The translations under genes and the position numbers were made by a program. From Ochotona curzoniae (lineage: Eukaryota; Chordata; Mammalia; Lagomorpha; Ochotonidae): a DNA stretch of 64,000 bases. Location of the stretch: NCBI RefSeq assembly GCF_017591425.1, contig NW_024466218.1, positions 16,816,001 to 16,880,000 on the forward strand, written 5' to 3'. Under the pieces are notes generated by a model. That model was not told where the DNA came from and did no database searches. It was given only the letters and a program-made list of their open reading frames with translations. Shown here piece by piece: positions 60,446-64,000 of this stretch (within the stretch, counting starts at the first letter, position 1; each line of letters begins with the position of its first letter).

Positions 60446-60566
60446 CTGAAAGTCCAGAAACATCCGACTTAGGTAGGTGTCGGGCTTTTAAGACAACCAC
60501 AGTAAGGGTGTTTGTAGTGGATTGATAACAGAGGGAGATCAGTAACTCGCCTCTTCCTGAAGACTT
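60446..60566 (-). CDS. SYT4: SYT4 exon 3: start of C2B domain
   Basis: 121-bp exon between acceptor TTGTTTAG and donor GTAAG. It encodes 40 residues starting KSSGRGELLISLCYQ, through LTVVVLKARHLPKSDVSG, ending L-S, plus the first base of an Asp codon completed in exon 4. This is the first part of the C2B domain, including the aspartate of the first calcium-binding loop (in LPKSDVSG). The exon is phase 0 at its start and phase 1 at its end. It is too small to stand out as an open frame alone and was found by continuing the known SYT4 protein between exons 2 and 4. It looks identical or nearly so to human SYT4 as I recall it. Confidence 0.97.
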
Positions 60567-62222
60567 CTAAACAAAGAGAAATAGAGTATAAATATTTTTA
60601 TTATGTTTCTTAGATATGAAGTTTGTCCGTTCATAGCAATTTAAAATCAATATGCTTGCACGACTATGCAAGTGTAATATCGTTATCTTTTAATTTTGAT
60701 CGGCTGAGTGATTCACCAAAAGCCTGTGTGAGTTAGCATCATGGAGTAAAAACAACTGCCTGCCATCTTGTGGTCTTTTTCAGTACTGCACAATGTTAAA
60801 TTTTTACGCGTGCGGCCACACCCATTCTTTAAAAACCCCTTAAAAAAAATCAAATGAAACCCTAAATGGGCATGTTTTCAAATTTCGATTTTCAGTAGCA
60901 TGCACTCTATGAAGATATTCATCATAATAAAAACTGTCTATCTTTTGAATCTGTTTTTGTAGGAGCAAATGATTCGTTTAAAATTAGTTTTATGTAACAG
61001 TTAAAACATGAGTTTTATTTAACTTCAAATTGATTAGCATTGATTTTACTGGGATTTCAGTTTAGAGTAAATGAGATTTCTTGATGCCTCTCCCTCTCCT
61101 GTCCCAGAAGGCTGCTAAGTGTTAGAGTTCTGTGCCTTCTCACTAACATCAAGTCTCCATTTAGTTCAAGAAATGACTTGAAGTACAGGAAGACTTTGGT
61201 TTATGAGTATGTTGCTTCTGGACAGTGTCACTTCAATCCTGCATGGGACTTGTATTCGTACTTTAAAGACATTCAATAAGACAATTAAGGACTCAAAGTA
61301 CACGTTTTAAACCCAAAGTAACTTGGGTTTTGATGGTAACTAAGAATGATGACTAGGGCCAAACCAATCCGTGGAGGTAAGTTATGTGAAAAGTGATCCC
61401 AGGAAAATAAGGCAAGTGGACATATCCTGATTCCCACTGGACCATAAAATAGCCGTGCGCATCAACTTAGCTGTGCAGCATCTGTGAGCCTTGAACGTTG
61501 TTAGTTTCAGTGGATGATTGACAAGGAGATGATTTAAACAAGTTTTAAACTTGTTTTCAGCTCTGAAACACTGTTCTTCTAAAACCATATTAGTGAATTT
61601 ATCATATTCCATAAATTCTGCCATGATATTCAAAATTTAACCAGAATTGCTACTATTGGAAACAATTGAGTTCTGCATTTAAAGTGCAAAAAAGAAAAAA
61701 AGTTAAATTTGTTTGAATGATTTATTGTTATTTTATAATAATCCAACTATCAAGGTAGCATAAATATGACAGATGAACTCTCCTCCTGTTATGCAACACA
61801 GAGGAAGACACACATGATTCGATAGGAAGCAGTGTCTCCCCGGAAAGCAATTCCATGAGTCAACACCACTTCGAAATCCTAGGGAAGAATTGATTTAACT
61901 TTTAATTTCAACTTCAATTAAAATGACCTTGAAATACTTTGTCAAATACCTATTGTAGAAATTAATAAATGTATTTATAGAAATAATAGCTATAAACAAT
62001 ATTTTATGCTATTAAAATTATGTGTTTCAATTATTTATTCGAGTGTTTCAATTGTAGCTTAAATTTTCACTTATCTCTTCAGACCCCTTGTTCTCCATTT
62101 GATTATAATGAATAGGAGGAGGATGATATACACAAATTTATCTTTTTAGTGAAAACACGCTGGATAAAAAATAACTATTGAAAAGATCAACCATCAATAA
62201 TTAAGTGCTGAAAATGAATTAC
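60567..62222 (-). other. SYT4: SYT4 intron 2
   Basis: 1656-bp intron with donor GTAATT (62222 leftward) and acceptor TTTAG. No transposon recognised. An 83-codon minus-strand open frame (61382-61633) lies inside without familiar motifs. Confidence 0.95.
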
Positions 62223-63028
62223 CCTAACATTTCTCTTGATGATCTCTCTGTTCATTACTGTTTTTCCGTCAGACAATTCAATTCCTGAGAGAGGAATCAG
62301 GACTTCCCCAATAATATCATCTCTTGAAAACCTGTCAAAACTCAGGATGGTGAAGTGCAGGGTCAACTCTTGGATCTGGGTGTAGGGGATCCCATAGAAC
62401 GTGAAGGTCTCGTCAAAGGCCGGGTCCAAGGTTTTCCTCAGCACTCTGGTTTTTACTTTATGCTTTTTCTCTGGGAGGATCGTCATTTTGATGTAAGGGT
62501 CGGAGGTCATTGACTGCTCATCCATGGCCGGCAAACCACGGGCTTCCTTGATATTCACCACAAATGCTTTTTTCTCAAAGTTGTACTCTAAAGAGAAGAA
62601 GAGGATGCCCAGCTTCTCTTGTTTCTCTTCTGAGGTTAGAGAAGTGCTGGACTTTAAGCTCTCTGGGGAAACACCCTCTTTTTCTCCTTCTGTAGAGAGC
62701 TTCGGAGGCACATTCTCCAGATCCGAAGGACCAGCAGCTTTTTTGGGAAAATTACCATTGAGATCTCTCTTCTCAAGATCAAGGTGCAATGCATGCTTTG
62801 GCAAAGCTGGCTTATTTTTCACTTCAGTTTTGTCATCAGCTCCAAACTTCTTTTTGCTACTTAGGTTTTCAGGGTAAATATCAACTCCCTTGAGCACATG
62901 CACAAACTTGTAAGGGGGTGTCTTGTTAGACTTGGATGACTTTCTCTGACAGCATATCCATGCAAAGAGAGAGACTGTGAAGACCAGGCCAAATGCACTG
63001 AAGATCCCCACCACAGTGGGAATTTCAT
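62223..63028 (-). CDS. SYT4: SYT4 exon 2: transmembrane segment, linker, C2A domain
   Basis: 806-bp exon from acceptor TTTTTCAG to donor AGG|GTAATT. It completes an Asp codon begun in exon 1 and encodes 268 residues. In order: EIPT, a hydrophobic transmembrane segment (VVGIFSAFGLVFTVSLFAW) followed by the cysteine pair ICC and basic QRKSSKSNK; a charged linker; and the C2A domain from about KLGILFFSLEYNF to the end. The C2A loop reads ILSFDRFSRDD: the serine at the calcium-ligand position occupied by aspartate in synaptotagmin-1 is the known SYT4 substitution, so C2A is expected to bind calcium poorly. The linker (KKAAGPSDLEN region) is three residues shorter than human as I recall it. With an exon 1 like human, the full protein would be about 422 residues. 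There is no start codon here; translation must begin in exon 1. Confidence 0.98.
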
Positions 63029-64000
63029 CTGAAAAACCAAATGATCAGTAAGATGCATTAAAGAATCAGTGTTGCAGACACAAGCCTATTTAAAAAGCCA
63101 ACAGCACTATCAATTCTGCACATTGGGAAGACTAAGTTATTTTCAAACTTCTCTGAGTATGTTGCATACATATTTCACATGCATTGATATATATATATGT
63201 ATGTGTATATATATGTTGTATATATATCCCTTGTGTGACATACAAAAAATAAACATAGTATTTAAAAACTTTGCCGTTTCAGTAGTTTTTCATAAATAAT
63301 ACGAAAACATGGACTGGGCCTGTGTGCCTACAAGGGCTGTGGGGATGCGCAGTGACCCTGACCAACTTTGCTTTCTTAGGATGAATCAGTTACAGCATGA
63401 TGGGTCAGTACTAACTTAATTACTATTTAATTGGCACTTTTAGGCTTTCCAGAGGTGTCAATCCTTATGGGCTATCAAACATTAAATGTGTGCTTTTAAA
63501 CACTGAGATACTCTGTAACCTTAGCAGTTTTTGTTTGCTCTGGATTCAAACAGAAAACACCTAGGGACTCCATGGATTTGTGATTGCCAAAACCTCATTA
63601 ATTTTCATTCCAGTTATGGAATAGTGATAAAAAAAGAACAGAAACGAAGAGCAAAGGGACGCTGAAGTCATGCAACTCACAACACTACAATCCCCTCGCA
63701 TGCTAACCCCATCCCTCAATGAAATACTGGATTCCCAACGGAAAAATTAATTACACTTAAGTTGAATATGACCAGAAAAGGGACTGTAATTGAATATAAT
63801 GAGAGATGTGGAATAGATCATTTGAACTTCAATTTTACATGTAACTAATCTTAACTAGAACAGATTCATACAGATCAGTAATAGTATGGAAACTGACATC
63901 CTTTCCTTGAACGAGGGTACATTAAACTACTGGCCTTAGTACTGATTATACACAAAGCTTATTGTGTCCTTTATGTGAATATTATTTCTCAAATAAATGA
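63029..64000 (-). other. SYT4: SYT4 intron 1, partial
   Basis: Sequence 5' of exon 2. No match to the expected first-exon protein start (MAPITTSREEF in human) was found on the minus strand, so exon 1 and the promoter should lie beyond 64000. Contains a TA/TG repeat at 63186-63228. Confidence 0.8.
63186..63228. repeat. TA/TG-rich simple repeat
   Basis: Imperfect alternating TA and TG units, about 43 bases, in SYT4 intron 1. Confidence 0.88.

Noticed and set aside
62524..62877. 117-codon plus-strand open frame
   Set aside because: Antisense shadow of SYT4 exon 2.
63029..64000. SYT4 exon 1 and promoter
   Set aside because: No sequence encoding the expected N-terminus and no CpG-rich promoter region was found, so they probably lie beyond the window.
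1..64000. CRISPR arrays, operons, integrases, phage or plasmid features
   Set aside because: All regular repeats are microsatellites, SINEs or degenerate arrays; gene structure is split by introns, so this is mammalian chromosomal DNA.

Overview
The window is nuclear DNA of a mammal, almost certainly a lagomorph and most likely a pika (Ochotona) rather than a rabbit. It carries about 40 copies of the tRNA-derived lagomorph C-type SINE (CSINE). The youngest copies have a 3' end (TATATCTGCCTTTCCAATAAAA type) that I associate with pika; this species call rests on memory of the repeat family and is an inference. There are no bacterial, plasmid or phage features.

Only one protein-coding gene can be supported: SYT4 (synaptotagmin-4), on the minus strand at the right end. 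Exon 2 (62223-63028), exon 3 (60446-60566) and the coding part of exon 4 (58517-58824) are present with intact GT-AG splice sites and reading frame. They encode the transmembrane segment, linker, C2A domain and C2B domain through the stop codon. Exon 1, expected to encode about 12 N-terminal residues and the 5' UTR, was not found up to base 64000 and should lie beyond the window. A long 3' UTR probably runs to a poly(A) signal near 56085. In human, RIT2 lies downstream of SYT4, so 1-56000 is probably SYT4-RIT2 intergenic sequence; this is inferred from human synteny.

Layout. 1-19300: AT-rich intergenic DNA with scattered CSINEs, a tandem SINE pair (6264-6880) and a dense, partly nested SINE cluster (17083-19285). 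19340-25060: an old minus-strand L1 whose ORF1 and ORF2 remnants can be read (20810-21600). It is followed on its 5' side by a 2.3-kb G-rich degenerate tandem array (22740-25060). 26940-29690: a second array of the same kind in the opposite orientation (C-rich on plus). 30200-37600: mostly unique sequence with one very young CSINE (31997-32294) and an L1 3' UTR ending in poly(A) (32736-33693). 38301-39795: a minus-strand L1 3' end sharing a block with the previous one and split by a 410-bp solo endogenous-retrovirus LTR with perfect 6-bp target duplications. 40100-55700: further SINEs, two ancient L1M-type 3' ends (45650-46060, 53830-54490) and unique DNA. 56065-64000: SYT4, free of CSINEs, with an AT-rich palindrome in intron 3.

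No new multi-gene system is visible. The most notable observations are the nested solo LTR, the oppositely oriented L1-associated arrays, and the AT palindrome inside SYT4. Repeat boundaries are good to roughly 10 bases; SYT4 exon boundaries are exact as read.
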